Positions 51,974-61,507 of a DNA stretch of 64,000 bases are shown here, one piece after another. The DNA comes from Phytohabitans suffuscus. Lineage in GTDB: Bacteria > Actinomycetota > Actinomycetes > Mycobacteriales > Micromonosporaceae. The stretch lies in contig NZ_AP022871.1 of NCBI RefSeq assembly GCF_011764565.1, forward strand, positions 9,982,320 through 10,046,319, written 5' to 3'. Position 1 is the stretch's first letter. Each line of letters begins with the position of its first letter. Under the pieces are notes generated by a model. That model saw only the letters and a list, made by a program, of their open reading frames with translations. It did no database searches and had not been told where the DNA came from. Made by a program: the position numbers and the translations under genes.

Positions 51974-54157
51974 ATGTTCGAGCGGTTGGGCCGGACGATG
52001 TATCGCCGGCGGTGGTGGGTGGTCGGCCTGGCCGTGGCGTTCGTCGCGTTCGGCGGCCTCTGGGGTACGCGGGTCTTCGGCGAGCTGACCACGGAAGGGT
52101 TCGACGACCCGGCCAGCGAGAGCTCCCGCGCGGTCGAGCGGGCCGAGGCGACGCTGGGCCGGACCGGCAACGACGTGGTGGTGCTCTACACCAGCCCCAG
52201 CATGACCGTCGACGACCCGGCGTTCCAGCGGGCCGTCACCGGGACGCTCGACGCGCTCCCCGAGAGCGTGGTGACCGGGGTCGTCACCTACTGGAGCGTC
52301 GGCGGCCCGGCCCTGGTCAGCCACGACCGGCACGCCACCTACGCGGTGCTGACCCTGGCCGGCGACGGCGAGGCGGAGCGCGGCGAGGGCCTGGAGCGGA
52401 TCGAGGACGGGCTCGCCGCGCCGGGCCTGCGCACCGAGGTCGGCGGCATCACCGCGGTCAGCCGCGACATCGGCGAGCGGGTCGCGGCGGACATCGCCCT
52501 CGCCGAGACGATCTCCATACCGGTGCTGCTCGTACTCCTGGTGCTCGTCTTCGGCAGCGTGGCCGCGGCGAGCCTGCCGCTCGCGATCGGCGGACTGGCC
52601 ATCCTCGGCGCGTTCACCGCGTTGCGCGCGATGAGCTACGTCACCGACGTCTCGGTCTTCTCGATCAACGTGGTGACGATCCTCGGGCTGGGCCTGGCGA
52701 TCGACTACGGCCTGTTCATGGTCGGGCGGTTCCGGGAGGAGATCGCCCGCGGGCTCGGCGTCGAGGACGCGGTCGCCCGCACGATGGCCACCGCCGGGCG
52801 TACCGTCGCGGTCTCCGGCGTCACCGTCGCGGTCTCGCTGGCCGGGCTGCTGATCTTCCCGATGACGTTCCTGCGCTCGATGGGTTTCGGTGGCCTGTCC
52901 GCGGTCGTGGTGGCGATGGTGGCGGCGCTGACCGTGCTCCCCGCGCTGCTGGGCGTCCTCGGCCCGCGGGTGGAGGCGCTGTCGGTGCGTCGGCTGCTGC
53001 GCCGCCCGCCGCCGGCTCTCGCGGCGGGCGAGGTCGCGCACGGGTTCTGGTACCGCCTCGCGCACAGCATCATGCGCCGCCCGGTGCTCTACGCGGTCGG
53101 GGTGCTCGCGGTCCTGTTGCTGGCCGCCGCGCCGTTCCTGCGCGTCGAGTTCGGCGGTATCGACCCGAGGGTGCTGCCGGTGGGGACCGAGAGCCGGGTG
53201 GTCTCCGAGACCGTCGACCGCGACTTCGTCCAGAACAGCCAGCTGCCGATCGAGGCGATCGTGACCTCCCCCGACCCGGCCGGTCTGGCGGGCTACGTCG
53301 CCGCCGTCCGGACCGTCGACGGGGTGACCGGAGCCGACGTCACGGGCCAGTCCGGCGGCGTGTCCCGGGTCACGATCACCTACCTGGGAGACCCGATCTC
53401 GGCGGAGGCGCGCGACCTCGTGAGCCGGGTCCGGGCCGTACCGGCGCCGCCCGGCGGCGAGGTGCTCGTGGGTGGCCTGACCGCGCGGCTGGCCGACCAG
53501 CTCGACGCGGTGGGCGCCCTGCTGCCCTGGATGGCGCTGATCATCGTCGGCGCGACGTTCGTCCTGCTGTTCCTCGCCTTCGGCTCGGTCGTGCTGCCGA
53601 TCAAGGCGATCGTGATGAACGTGCTGTCGCTCGGCGCCTCGTTCGGCGCGCTGGTGCTGATCTTCCAGGACGGCCACCTGTCCGGCCCGCTGAACTTCAC
53701 CTCGACCGGGACGCTGGAGGCCACCCAGCCGATCCTGGTCCTCGCGGTCGTGTTCGGGCTGTCGATGGACTACGAGGTCTTCCTGATGTCCCGGATCCGC
53801 GAGGAGTACGACCGGACCGGCGACAACACCATGGCGGTCGCGCTCGGGTTGCAGCGCAGCGGCCGGATCATCACCAGCGCCGCGCTGCTCATCCTGGTCG
53901 TGATCGGGCTGTTCTCCATCTCCGGGATCACGTTCATCAAGCTGATCGGGGTGGCGATGCTCATCGCCGTCCTGGTGGACGCGACGATCGTCCGGGCGCT
54001 GCTGGTCCCGGCCACGATGCGCCTGCTCGGAGCCGCGAACTGGTGGGCGCCGGCGCCGCTGCGCCGCTTCTACGACCGGCACGGCTTCCGCGAGAGCGAC
54101 GAGCCGCCGCCCGCGCCCGCTCCCCTTCCCGCGCCGGCCCGCACGCCGTCCGGTTGA
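51974..54157 (+). CDS. MMPL-family RND transporter
   Basis: 727-residue membrane transporter with two six-helix halves. TM1 is in RRRWWVVGLAVAFVAFGGLWG; the first half has GLGLAIDYGLFMVGRFREE and the second half VFGLSMDYEVFLMSRIREE, the conserved Asp-Tyr pairs of MMPL proton relays. A periplasmic domain follows each first helix. Ends in a Pro-rich tail. ATG 51974 (or GTG 51971). The next gene starts at the stop codon, so the two are translationally linked. May export lipids or a metabolite. Confidence 0.93.
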   Translation: MFERLGRTMYRRRWWVVGLAVAFVAFGGLWGTRVFGELTTEGFDDPASESSRAVERAEATLGRTGNDVVVLYTSPSMTVDDPAFQRAVTGTLDALPESVVTGVVTYWSVGGPALVSHDRHATYAVLTLAGDGEAERGEGLERIEDGLAAPGLRTEVGGITAVSRDIGERVAADIALAETISIPVLLVLLVLVFGSVAAASLPLAIGGLAILGAFTALRAMSYVTDVSVFSINVVTILGLGLAIDYGLFMVGRFREEIARGLGVEDAVARTMATAGRTVAVSGVTVAVSLAGLLIFPMTFLRSMGFGGLSAVVVAMVAALTVLPALLGVLGPRVEALSVRRLLRRPPPALAAGEVAHGFWYRLAHSIMRRPVLYAVGVLAVLLLAAAPFLRVEFGGIDPRVLPVGTESRVVSETVDRDFVQNSQLPIEAIVTSPDPAGLAGYVAAVRTVDGVTGADVTGQSGGVSRVTITYLGDPISAEARDLVSRVRAVPAPPGGEVLVGGLTARLADQLDAVGALLPWMALIIVGATFVLLFLAFGSVVLPIKAIVMNVLSLGASFGALVLIFQDGHLSGPLNFTSTGTLEATQPILVLAVVFGLSMDYEVFLMSRIREEYDRTGDNTMAVALGLQRSGRIITSAALLILVVIGLFSISGITFIKLIGVAMLIAVLVDATIVRALLVPATMRLLGAANWWAPAPLRRFYDRHGFRESDEPPPAPAPLPAPARTPSG

Positions 54158-54162
54158 GCCGC

Positions 54163-55784
54163 GTGGACGGCGGTGCGGCCGAGCGCGGGCCGGTCCTCGA
54201 CGACGAGCAGTTCCGCCGGCTCGGCGGGTATGGCGAGGTGGAGCAGGCCGAGGTCGGCCGGGACCTGTACGCGACCGGCGACGACTCCTACGACTTCTTC
54301 CTGCTCCAGTCGGCGACCGTCGACATCGTCCGCGAGGCGACCGCGATCGAGCGCGAGCGCCTGATCTACCGCGGCGGCCCCGGCGACTTCCTCGGCGAGC
54401 TCAACCTGCTGACCGGCCAGCAGGTGTACCTGACCGCGCGGGTGGTCTCCGCCGGGACGGTCGTCCGGATCGGGGCGGCGATGCTGCGCCGGGCCCTCGC
54501 CGAGCAGGTCGACATCGCCGACATCGTCATCGAGGCGTTCCGGGAACGGCGCGAGGTCATCCGCGCGGCGGCCGGCAACGCCCTGGAGCTGGTCGGCCGG
54601 GCGGACGCCGCGCAGACGCTGGGGCTGCGCACGTACGTGACGCAGATGCTCCTGCCGCACTCCTGGCTCGACGCCGCCTCACCCACCGGACGCTCGCTGA
54701 TGCGGCTGGCCGGGCTCGGCGAGGACGACCTCCCGGCGGCCGTGGTCAACGGTTCGGCGCTGCGGCGCGCGACCCCCAGGTCGCTGGCCGAGGTGCTCGG
54801 CCTGACCTACCGGCCCGACGGACGCCCGGTCGACCTGGTCGTGGTGGGCGCCGGCCCGGCGGGGCTGGCCGCCGCCGTCTACGGGGCGTCCGAGGGGCTC
54901 ACCACCGTGCTGCTGGACCGCACCGGCCTCGGCGGCCAGGCCGCGAAGAGCGCCCGCATCGAAAACTACCTCGGCTTCCCGCAGGGGATCAGCGGCGAGC
55001 ACCTGACCCGCCTGGCGATGGTCCAGGCGCTCAAGTTCGGCGTACGGATCCACACCCCCTGCGCGGTGGCCGGCCTGGACCTCGCCGACCAGCGGCACCC
55101 GGCCGTCCTGCTGGAGGACGGCACGCGGATCGGCTGCCGCGCGGTGATCGCCGCCACCGGCGCGCACTACCGGCGCCTCGAAATTCCACAGTGGACGGCC
55201 TTCGAGCAGTCCGGCTGCGTGCGGTACGCGGCGACCGAGCTCGACGTCCGCGGCTACGAGAACCAGCCCGTCACGGTCGTCGGCGGCGCCAACTCGGCCG
55301 GGCAGGCCGCCCTCTCCCTCGCCGCCCGCGGCGCCACGGTGAACCTCGTCGTCCGCGGCACCGACCTCGGCGCCCGGATGTCGTCCTACCTGACCGACCG
55401 CATCCGGGCACACCCCCGCATCCAGGTCCACACCGGCAGCACGGTCCGCGAACTGGCCGGCGACGGCACCCTCACGTCGATCGTCGCCGAGCGGCCCGGC
55501 GGCCACCAGGAGCGCCTGGACTGCCGCGCGCTGTTCTGCTTCATCGGCGCCGACCCCGCGTCACACTGGCTCGCGGGCGTGGCCAAGGACGGCGACGGCT
55601 TCGTCCTCACCGACAGCCGCCTGCCCGCCGGCGGCTCCGGCACCCCCTACCGTTCCAGACCAGCGCACCCCGCGTCTTCGCGGTCGGCGACCTCCGCTCC
55701 GGCTCGACCAAACGCGTGGCCACCGCGGTCGGCGACGGCGCCGGCGCCGTCTCCTCCGTCCACACCGCCCTCACCGCCGGCTGA
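54163..55784 (+). CDS. Cyclic-nucleotide-binding domain fused to a thioredoxin-reductase-like flavoprotein (frame interrupted)
   Basis: Two-part protein: residues about 10-130 form a CNB domain (GDDSYDFFLLQSATVDI, GPGDFLGELNLLTGQ), followed by a FAD/NAD(P)-binding module with VVVGAGPAGLAAAVYGASEG, GGQAAKSARIENYLGFP, VIAATGAHYR, VVGGANSAGQAALSLA and the end FAVGDLRSGSTKRVATAVGDGA. Thioredoxin reductases carry a CxxC after the first half; here the equivalent site is SGCVRYAATE, with one Cys only. The frame breaks at the C5 run 55643-55647; one added C gives 540 residues. Start is GTG 54163 or TTG 54154, which overlaps the MMPL stop. Confidence 0.85.
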
Positions 55785-55909
55785 CCGCCCGCCCGAACAC
55801 CACCTTTGCCCCGGCCCGCCTCAGCGGCGGACCGGGGCACATCTGCCGCGGGGCCTGGGGCCGGTGCCGCGAGCCGCGCGGGTGAGAGGCGGGGGCGGCG
55901 GCGTGGGCC

Positions 55910-56902
55910 TCAGTGGGGGAACGCGCGGGGGATGCGGGTGGAGATCTCGTCGCGGAAGGCTTCGATGCGTCCGATCACCTGGCGCCGGCCGTAGGTGTTC
56001 TCGATGCGGTCGAGGTAGAGGCATCGGGCGGCGAGCTTGTCGAGGTCGACGGTGAAGTAGATCGCCATCAGCGGGTTGACGAAGAGGGCGCTGCCGGTGG
56101 TGCGCCGGGTGAACTGGACGTCCCCGAACGCGCCGCTCGTCGCGGCGGCGATCTGGCCGTTGACGATGCTCGGCCGCTCCGGGGTGGCGGCCTGGGCGTC
56201 GGCGACCGCGGCGCGGTACAGCGCGGCCTCCCGGCTGTGGCCGGGGATGGACAGGGCGCCGAGGTAGCCGCCTTCGCGGTCGAGCGCGGCGATGTTCTCC
56301 AGCACCTGTACGTGGTTGACGCCGTGATAGGCGTCGATGCCGAAGCCGAGGCAGGTCACGAGCTTCACCGGGACGTCGAGGCCCGCGACGGCGGCGACGC
56401 TGGTGATGTCCTCGACCGGGGTGCCGAGGGCGGCCTCGTCGCCTCGCATCAGGATGTCGGTGCCGCCGTCGACCAGCACCACCGCGTCGACGCCCAGGCT
56501 CTGGACCAGGTGCTGGTAGGCGGCCCGCAAAGGCTGGACGCCGAGCGGGGGAAAGGCGTACACCGTCGACGGCAGCTGCTGGGCCGCGAGCCATCGGGCG
56601 AGCGTCCGCTCGGGGAAGTACCAGTCGGGGCTGGCGGAGTCCGGGGTGACCGCCGCGACGTTCTCCACCTCCCACACGTCGAGGTCGGCGAGTTCGAGCT
56701 GGGAGAAGGAGAGGTTGGCCAGGTGGACCCGCACGCCGTTGCGCCACAGCGCGAGGGCCAGGGGCAGACCGGCGTACACGTCGAACCCGCCGCCGGCGCC
56801 GGCGATCAGGATGCTGCTGGCCGGCGCCAGGGCGGTGAAAAGCGGTGGGGTCGCCAGAGAGAACGTGCCCGTTTCCCCGGGCAGCACGGCGGGGCTCGTC
56901 AC
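55910..56902 (-). CDS. DUF1152 domain protein
   Basis: 330-residue soluble protein recognised by ILIAGAGGGFDVYAGLPLALAL, VVLVDGGTDILMRGDE, LGFGIDAYHGVNHVQVLENIA and the C-terminal FNP-like FVNPLMAIYFTVDLDKLA. The glycine-rich start resembles a nucleotide-binding loop. Members are scattered in actinomycetes and have no established function that I know. GTG 56902. It is convergent with the flavoprotein gene and precedes no obvious operon partner. Confidence 0.8.
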   Translation of the reverse strand: MTSPAVLPGETGTFSLATPPLFTALAPASSILIAGAGGGFDVYAGLPLALALWRNGVRVHLANLSFSQLELADLDVWEVENVAAVTPDSASPDWYFPERTLARWLAAQQLPSTVYAFPPLGVQPLRAAYQHLVQSLGVDAVVLVDGGTDILMRGDEAALGTPVEDITSVAAVAGLDVPVKLVTCLGFGIDAYHGVNHVQVLENIAALDREGGYLGALSIPGHSREAALYRAAVADAQAATPERPSIVNGQIAAATSGAFGDVQFTRRTTGSALFVNPLMAIYFTVDLDKLAARCLYLDRIENTYGRRQVIGRIEAFRDEISTRIPRAFPH

Positions 56903-57046
56903 CGCTCAATGATCAGGCATCGACGCAAGCGTGTCCGGGGCCGGGACCGGCGGCGGGCCGAGGCCGAGCCGGCAGCGGTCCGGCCCCGCTCCTCGGCGGC
57001 CGCGTCGCCGACGAACGGTGACACCTCGGCGGCGGTCGGTGCCGGC

Positions 57047-57907
57047 TCAGGACTCGCGGTTGAACAGTCGTTTCGACCAGAGGTACCCGCCCAGCCCGAT
57101 GGCGGCGCACCAGGCGAGCGCGATCCACGCGTTGTTTCCGACCGGCTCGTCCATCAGCAGGCCGCGCAGGGTTTCGATGATCGGGGTGAACGGCTGGTAC
57201 TCGGCGAACCAGCGCAGGCCGGCGGGCATGGAGTCGGTGGGTACGAACCCGCTGCCGAGGAAGGGCAGCAGGATGAGCGGCATGGGCAGGTTGCTCGCCG
57301 TCTCGACGCTCTTGCTGACCTGGCCGAGCGCGACGGACAACCAGACGAGCGCGAACGCCACCGCCACCAGGAAACCGGCCGCGGCCAGCCACGCGGCCAG
57401 GCCGGCGGTGGGCCGGAAGCCGACCAGCAGCGCCACGCCGATCACGACGGCCAGGCTGAACACCGCCTGGATCACGCTGCCCAGCACGTGTCCGGTCAGC
57501 ACCGATACGCGGGCGATGTGCATCGTGCGGAACCGGGCGATGATGCCTTCGGTCATGTCCATGGCGATCGAGATCGCGGTCCCCTGGACCGTGGCCGCCA
57601 CGGTCATCAGGATGATCGCCGGCGCCACGTAGTTGGCGTACGCGGCCCGCCCGCCGGCCGCGCCACCGGGCACCGCCGCCCCGCCGAGCCCGGCGCCGAG
57701 CGTGCCGCCGAGCACGTAGACGAACAGCAGCAGGAAGACGACGGGCATCCCGACGAGCATCACGGTCATCGACGGGTACCGCAGCATGCGCTTGAGGTTG
57801 CGGCGCAGCATCGTCGCCGAGTCGCGCAGCGGATGGAACCGGAGGCTCGCCGGAGCCGGAGCCGGAGCCGGAGTCGGAGTCGGTGCGGCGAGGGCGTGGG
57901 TGCTCAT
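57047..57907 (-). CDS. ABC-2 type permease (DrrB-like)
   Basis: 286-residue membrane subunit with six hydrophobic segments; the first follows RYPSMTVMLVGMPVVFLLLF, and VLTGHVLGSVIQAVFSLAVVIGVALLVGF and FLGSGFVPTDSMPAGLRWFAEYQPFTPIIETLRGLL are characteristic of daunorubicin-resistance-type permeases. The N-terminus has an Ala-Pro-Thr repeat. Its ATG overlaps the ATPase stop as ATGA, so the two subunits are coupled. Confidence 0.92.
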   Translation of the reverse strand: MSTHALAAPTPTPAPAPAPASLRFHPLRDSATMLRRNLKRMLRYPSMTVMLVGMPVVFLLLFVYVLGGTLGAGLGGAAVPGGAAGGRAAYANYVAPAIILMTVAATVQGTAISIAMDMTEGIIARFRTMHIARVSVLTGHVLGSVIQAVFSLAVVIGVALLVGFRPTAGLAAWLAAAGFLVAVAFALVWLSVALGQVSKSVETASNLPMPLILLPFLGSGFVPTDSMPAGLRWFAEYQPFTPIIETLRGLLMDEPVGNNAWIALAWCAAIGLGGYLWSKRLFNRES

Positions 57908-58862
57908 GGCGAGGTCACCTTCTCGTTGGTGGGGTTGCCGGTGAGGGCGAGGAAGACGTCGTCGAGATCGGGCGTGTGCACGGACAGCTCGTCGACCTCG
58001 ATGGCCCAGTCGTCGAGCTGGCCGATCAGCGTCTTCAGCGAGCGCAGGCTGCCGTCGCCGGGCACCCGCAGGGCGAGCGCGTCGCCGTCGCGGGACGCCT
58101 GGCGCAGCACCTGCAGGGCCGCGTCGAGGCCCTGGGGGTCGGCGAACCGCAGGCGTACGTGGCCGCCGGGGATGCGGCGCTTCAGCTCCTCCGCGGTCCC
58201 TTCGGCGACCACCCGGCCGCGGTCGAGGAGCGCGATCCGGTCGGCCAGCTCGTCGGCCTCCTCCAGGTACTGCGTGGTCAGGAGGATGGTGACGCCGCCG
58301 GCCACCAGGTCCCGGATGATCTGCCACATGGTGCGGCGGCTGCGCGGGTCCAGGCCGGTCGTCGGCTCGTCGAGGAAGATCACTTGCGGGCTGCCGACCA
58401 GGGTCATCGCCAGGTCGAGCCGGCGCAGCATGCCGCCGGAGTAGGTCGACGCCGGCTTCCTGGCCGCCTCGGTCAGCTCGAACTCCTCGAGCAGCTGGCC
58501 GGCGCGCCGCCGGCCCGCGCTCCGGGCGAGGTGGTGCAGGTCCGCCATCAGCCGCAGGTTCTCCTCGCCGGTGAGCAGCTTGTCCACCGCGGAGAACTGG
58601 CCGGTGACGCCGATCGCGGCGCGCACCGCGTCCGGCTCGCGGGCGCGGTCGTACCCGGCGACCCGCACGTCACCGGCGTCGGCGCTGAGCAGAGTGGACA
58701 GGATCTTGACGGTGGTGGTCTTTCCCGCGCCGTTCGCGCCGAGCAGGGAGAAGACCGTGCCCGTGGCACGGTCAGGTCGACGCCGTCGAGCACGACGTGG
58801 TCGCCGAACGACTTCCGGAGCCCGGTCACGGCGATCGCCGGCGGGGGTTGCGTGCTGGTCAT
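57904..58862 (-). CDS. ABC transporter ATP-binding protein (DrrA-like; frame interrupted)
   Basis: ATPase of the DrrA type: Walker A GANGAGKTT, signature YSGGMLRRLDLAM, Walker B VIFLDEPTTGLDPRSR, H-loop replaced by LLTTQYLEEAD as in DrrA. After TGLRKSFGDHVVLDGVDLTV the frame slips near 58762-58772; one added base joins it to TGTVFSLLGANG and gives 319 residues. AGAGGAAG precedes ATG 58862. Works with the permease in export or self-resistance; such pairs follow RHH-DUF4097 genes in many actinomycetes. Confidence 0.88.
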
Positions 58863-58891
58863 GGCTTCCTCTCTGCGGAGCCGGAGGCGGG

Positions 58892-59731
58892 TCAGGAGCG
58901 GCGGATGGTGATGTCGCCGTACGAGGTGCGGCCGCGCACCTCGACGGTCTGGTCGGTCTCTTCGGGGCGGGTGGCGTTCTCCAGCAGGTTGTGCACGTGC
59001 CCGAACCCGGTGTTGACCTCGAGCCAGGCCGCGGTGCCCTCGGCGATGCCGATGTCCAGGTCGCCCGCGGCGGTCCCGAGCACGACCGAACCGCGGGCCA
59101 CCTCGCCGAGGCGGATGGCGCCGTTCGACGTCTTCGCGTCCACGCCGGCACCGGCCCGCTCGATGTCGATGGCGCCGTTGGCGTTGCGCACCCGCACGTC
59201 GCCGGCGACCGCGTCGATCGTGGTGTCGCCGTTGGAGTTCTTGACCACCGCGGTGCCCTCGACCTCACCGATCTGGATCTTGCCGGTGCCGGTGGAGATC
59301 TCGGCGTCACCCGCGACGCCGCCCGCGGTGACGTGCCCGGCCCCGGTGTGCAGCCGCAGCGGGCCGGTCCGTTCGAGCCAGACGTTGCCGGTGGTCTTGA
59401 GCCGGCACTCCCCGAGCCGGCCGGCGCAGCGCAGGTCGCCCATCAGCAGGTGAGCGGAGAGCTGGGAGCCGCTGGGCAGCTCGATGGACACGTCGACCGA
59501 CCGGGTCTTGCGGGAGAGGTCGAAAGCACGCCTCGGACCGGTGACCTGGAGCACGCCGTCGGTGTAGTCGACGCGGACCTGCTGGGCGGCCTTCACGTCG
59601 GACTCGTCGGCTTCGTCGCTCGGGCGGACCTCGACGACGGTGTCGGTCCGGTCGCTCGCGACGATCCGCACGTCGCCGGTGCCCAGCTCAAGGGTGACGG
59701 AGATCGGTTCGGGCGTCTCGTAACGTGGCAT
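58892..59731 (-). CDS. DUF4097 beta-strand-repeat protein
   Basis: 279 residues rich in short repeats of the type NSNGDTTIDAVAGDVRVRNANGAIDI, the beta-helix pattern of DUF4097 (putative adhesin). No signal peptide or membrane segment is visible, so it is probably cytoplasmic despite the adhesin label. GGGGAC precedes the ATG. It lies between the RHH regulator and the DrrA-type ATPase genes in one operon; its role is unknown. Confidence 0.88.
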   Translation of the reverse strand: MPRYETPEPISVTLELGTGDVRIVASDRTDTVVEVRPSDEADESDVKAAQQVRVDYTDGVLQVTGPRRAFDLSRKTRSVDVSIELPSGSQLSAHLLMGDLRCAGRLGECRLKTTGNVWLERTGPLRLHTGAGHVTAGGVAGDAEISTGTGKIQIGEVEGTAVVKNSNGDTTIDAVAGDVRVRNANGAIDIERAGAGVDAKTSNGAIRLGEVARGSVVLGTAAGDLDIGIAEGTAAWLEVNTGFGHVHNLLENATRPEETDQTVEVRGRTSYGDITIRRS

Positions 59732-59808
59732 GGTTGTCCCCGCATCATGGGTAGGTGGGTCGTCCCCGCAGGTCGGGGACGCGGTGTGACGGCGGCGTGC
59801 GGTGTTGG

Positions 59809-60345
59809 CTAGCGCACCCAGCCGGTGAAGCGCTGCTGGCCCCGTTTGCCGCTGCCGCGCGGCTCGGGGCGCTGATCGCGATCGGACCGCTGCCGCAGGC
59901 CGGCGGCGGCCGCCCGGACCAGCCAGGCGTTGACCGAGCGCCCCTCCTTCGCCGCGGCCTCCTCGATCGCGGCCTTGAGCTGCTCGGGCAGGCGCACGTT
60001 GATCCGCGCGGCCGGACCGTCCTCGGCGAACAGCGGCTCGCCGTCCGGCGCGCCACCGGCGGGCGCCGCGACGTCCCCGGCCACGAGCCCCGGCGGCTCG
60101 GCGGGCGGCGGGGTCACGACGAAGCTCGGATCCCGGCCGCGCAGCCGCAGCTCCACCGAACCCGGCGCCAGGTCCCGCGTGATCTCGTCGGCGGCGGCCG
60201 ACAGCGCGTCCAGCAGCGTCATCCGGATGGCCGACTCCAGCGACCCGGTCAGGCGCTCGACCAGCGCACGCGCCTCCTCACCGCCAGCTTCGGCGAGCGT
60301 GGCGAACTCACGTCCGAGGTTGCTCACATACGAGGTCAAGTCCAT
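59809..60345 (-). CDS. HicB/CopG-like ribbon-helix-helix regulator
   Basis: 178-residue protein. The C-terminal third has the RHH DNA-binding unit RINVRLPEQLKAAIEEAAAKEGRSVNAWLVRAAAAGL followed by a basic tail. The N-terminal part (DLTSYVSNLGREFATLAEAGGEEARALVERL) is helical. Despite the antitoxin-type annotation usual for this family there is no HicA partner. ATG 60345 is inside the first copy of a phased repeat array, which suggests autoregulation of this operon. Confidence 0.83.
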   Translation of the reverse strand: MDLTSYVSNLGREFATLAEAGGEEARALVERLTGSLESAIRMTLLDALSAAADEITRDLAPGSVELRLRGRDPSFVVTPPPAEPPGLVAGDVAAPAGGAPDGEPLFAEDGPAARINVRLPEQLKAAIEEAAAKEGRSVNAWLVRAAAAGLRQRSDRDQRPEPRGSGKRGQQRFTGWVR

Positions 60346-60416
60346 GGCACCATGATGGCACACCCATGGCACCACAGCAAGCCATCTTGGCTCAGGTATG
60401 GCGCCGCGTTGGCACC
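60344..60416 (-). promoter_or_regulatory. Phased array of ATGGCACC-like operator repeats
   Basis: Copies: ATGGCACC 60344, ATGGCACA 60355, ATGGCACC 60366, TTGGCTCA 60387, ATGGCGCC 60398, TTGGCACC 60409. Five of the spacings are 11, 11, 21, 11 and 11 nt, so all copies face nearly the same side of the helix. The array covers the start codon and upstream region of the RHH gene. Tandem direct repeats are typical RHH operators. Confidence 0.6.
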
Positions 60417-60534
60417 ACCTACGCGAAGGTCAGGCCCGGCAGAGCCCCGGTCCGTCTCAGCCGTGGACCGTTTGCGCGGGCCCCCGGGGAAAACGTGGAG
60501 CGCGGCGGAGCGTTTTCTTGGGGTGCTTTCCCGC

Positions 60535-60991
60535 GGGCAGCCAGCCACCATCACCGTCAGGAACTTCGCCGCAACCCGCCTCATGCACAACCTCACAGTG
60601 GCCGACATCCACACCTACTATGTGCTAGCCGGCACCACACCGGTGCTTGTGCACAACTGCGGTGGTGTGGGCCGGGATCTGATTGACGGCGAAGCTCAAT
60701 ATCACATCATTACCGGTAATCGAACAGGCGGCGGCCATAAATGGCCGGGCAGCCAGGAAAGACGGTTTCCCTCAATCCTGGGATACCGACAAGATTCTCG
60801 ACGGTATCGCGGACGTCGCCACGAATCCTTCCAGTACCCGTACCTGGCAGACGGCCTCGCAGGGATCACTTTATACCAGGAGAGGAGACCCGTCGCGGGT
60901 GAAGATCGAGGGCGTATACGATGGAGTACAGATCCGGGTGATCTTTGAACCAGCTACGGATCGCATCATCACGGGCTTCCCGATTGGGTGA
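60535..60991 (+). pseudogene. Orphan toxin tip: HINT-domain end plus EndoU-like nuclease (frame interrupted, no N-terminus)
   Basis: The sequence starts inside a pretoxin HINT domain (FAATRLMHNLTVADIHTYYVLAGTTPVLVHNC) and continues with a bacterial EndoU RNase pattern: YHIITGN, GGGHKWPG, FPQSWDTDKILDGIADVATNP, GVYDGVQIRVIFEP, IITGFP. Adding one G at 60747-60749 and one T at 60766-60768 gives GHKWPGQPGKTVFPQSW in one frame, close to the EndoU consensus. No start codon, secretion domain or RHS body precedes it, so this is a displaced C-terminal cassette of a polymorphic toxin. GC content is below that of the surroundings. Confidence 0.7.
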
Positions 60992-60995
60992 GAAA

Positions 60996-61253
60996 GTGGA
61001 CTTTCGCCAGGCACAAGCGGACATCTTGGCCCTGCTTGAGGACTCGCCCATCACGTCGAGTGATGTCAGAACCGATGTCCGTGAGTTGGTCCAGGTTGGG
61101 GAGATTGGGCTGGCTTTCGATACTCTCTGCTCCTGGATCTTTGAGGATTCACTTGCGATCTCACGACCGTTTTATGAACGACTCAAAGGACTCGGCAACG
61201 ATCTGGAAGAGCAATCTTCTGTTGATCGGCTCGACGAACTCATAGTTGACTGA
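60996..61253 (+). CDS. MafI-like immunity protein
   Basis: Small acidic, helical protein of about 85 residues from GTG 60996, 4 bp after the toxin stop. DILALLEDSP, VRELVQVGEIGLAFDTLCSWIFED and the closing helices match the MafI immunity family, which commonly follows EndoU-type toxin tips. The position directly downstream of the EndoU cassette supports a cognate immunity role. A longer start at 60945 would overlap the toxin. Confidence 0.7.
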   Translation: MDFRQAQADILALLEDSPITSSDVRTDVRELVQVGEIGLAFDTLCSWIFEDSLAISRPFYERLKGLGNDLEEQSSVDRLDELIVD

Positions 61254-61318
61254 CCGTGACTGGATAGGTAGTCGGGTGGTTGCGGTGTCTGTTGTGGACG
61301 CTGGTAGGTTGACAGGTC

Positions 61319-61507
61319 GTGTCCGCCGAGTCGTCGCCGCCGTCGTATGACGATCTGGTTGCGCGTAACGCGGAGCTGGCCGCTGGGCTGGCGAAGGCTC
61401 TGGCGCGGATCGCGGATCTTGAAGCGCGGTTGAAGATGTCGTCGTCGAACTCCTCGAAGCCGCCGTCGTCGGACGGGCTGGCCAAGCCTGCGCCGAGGTC
61501 GTTAGAG
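61319..61507 (+). mobile_element. N-terminal fragment of an IS66-type transposase
   Basis: From GTG 61319 the frame reads a helical start (YDDLVARNAELAAGLAKAL) and LKMSSSNSSKPPSSDGLAKPAPRSL, the DUF6444-like N-terminus of IS66-group transposases. It stops shortly after PRSL where an unrelated IS end begins, so only about 63 codons remain. Confidence 0.75.

Noticed and set aside
59755..60534. Plus-strand extension of the toxin frame upstream across the RHH gene
   Set aside because: This part is antisense to a clear RHH gene and shows no toxin or HINT similarity before about 60535.
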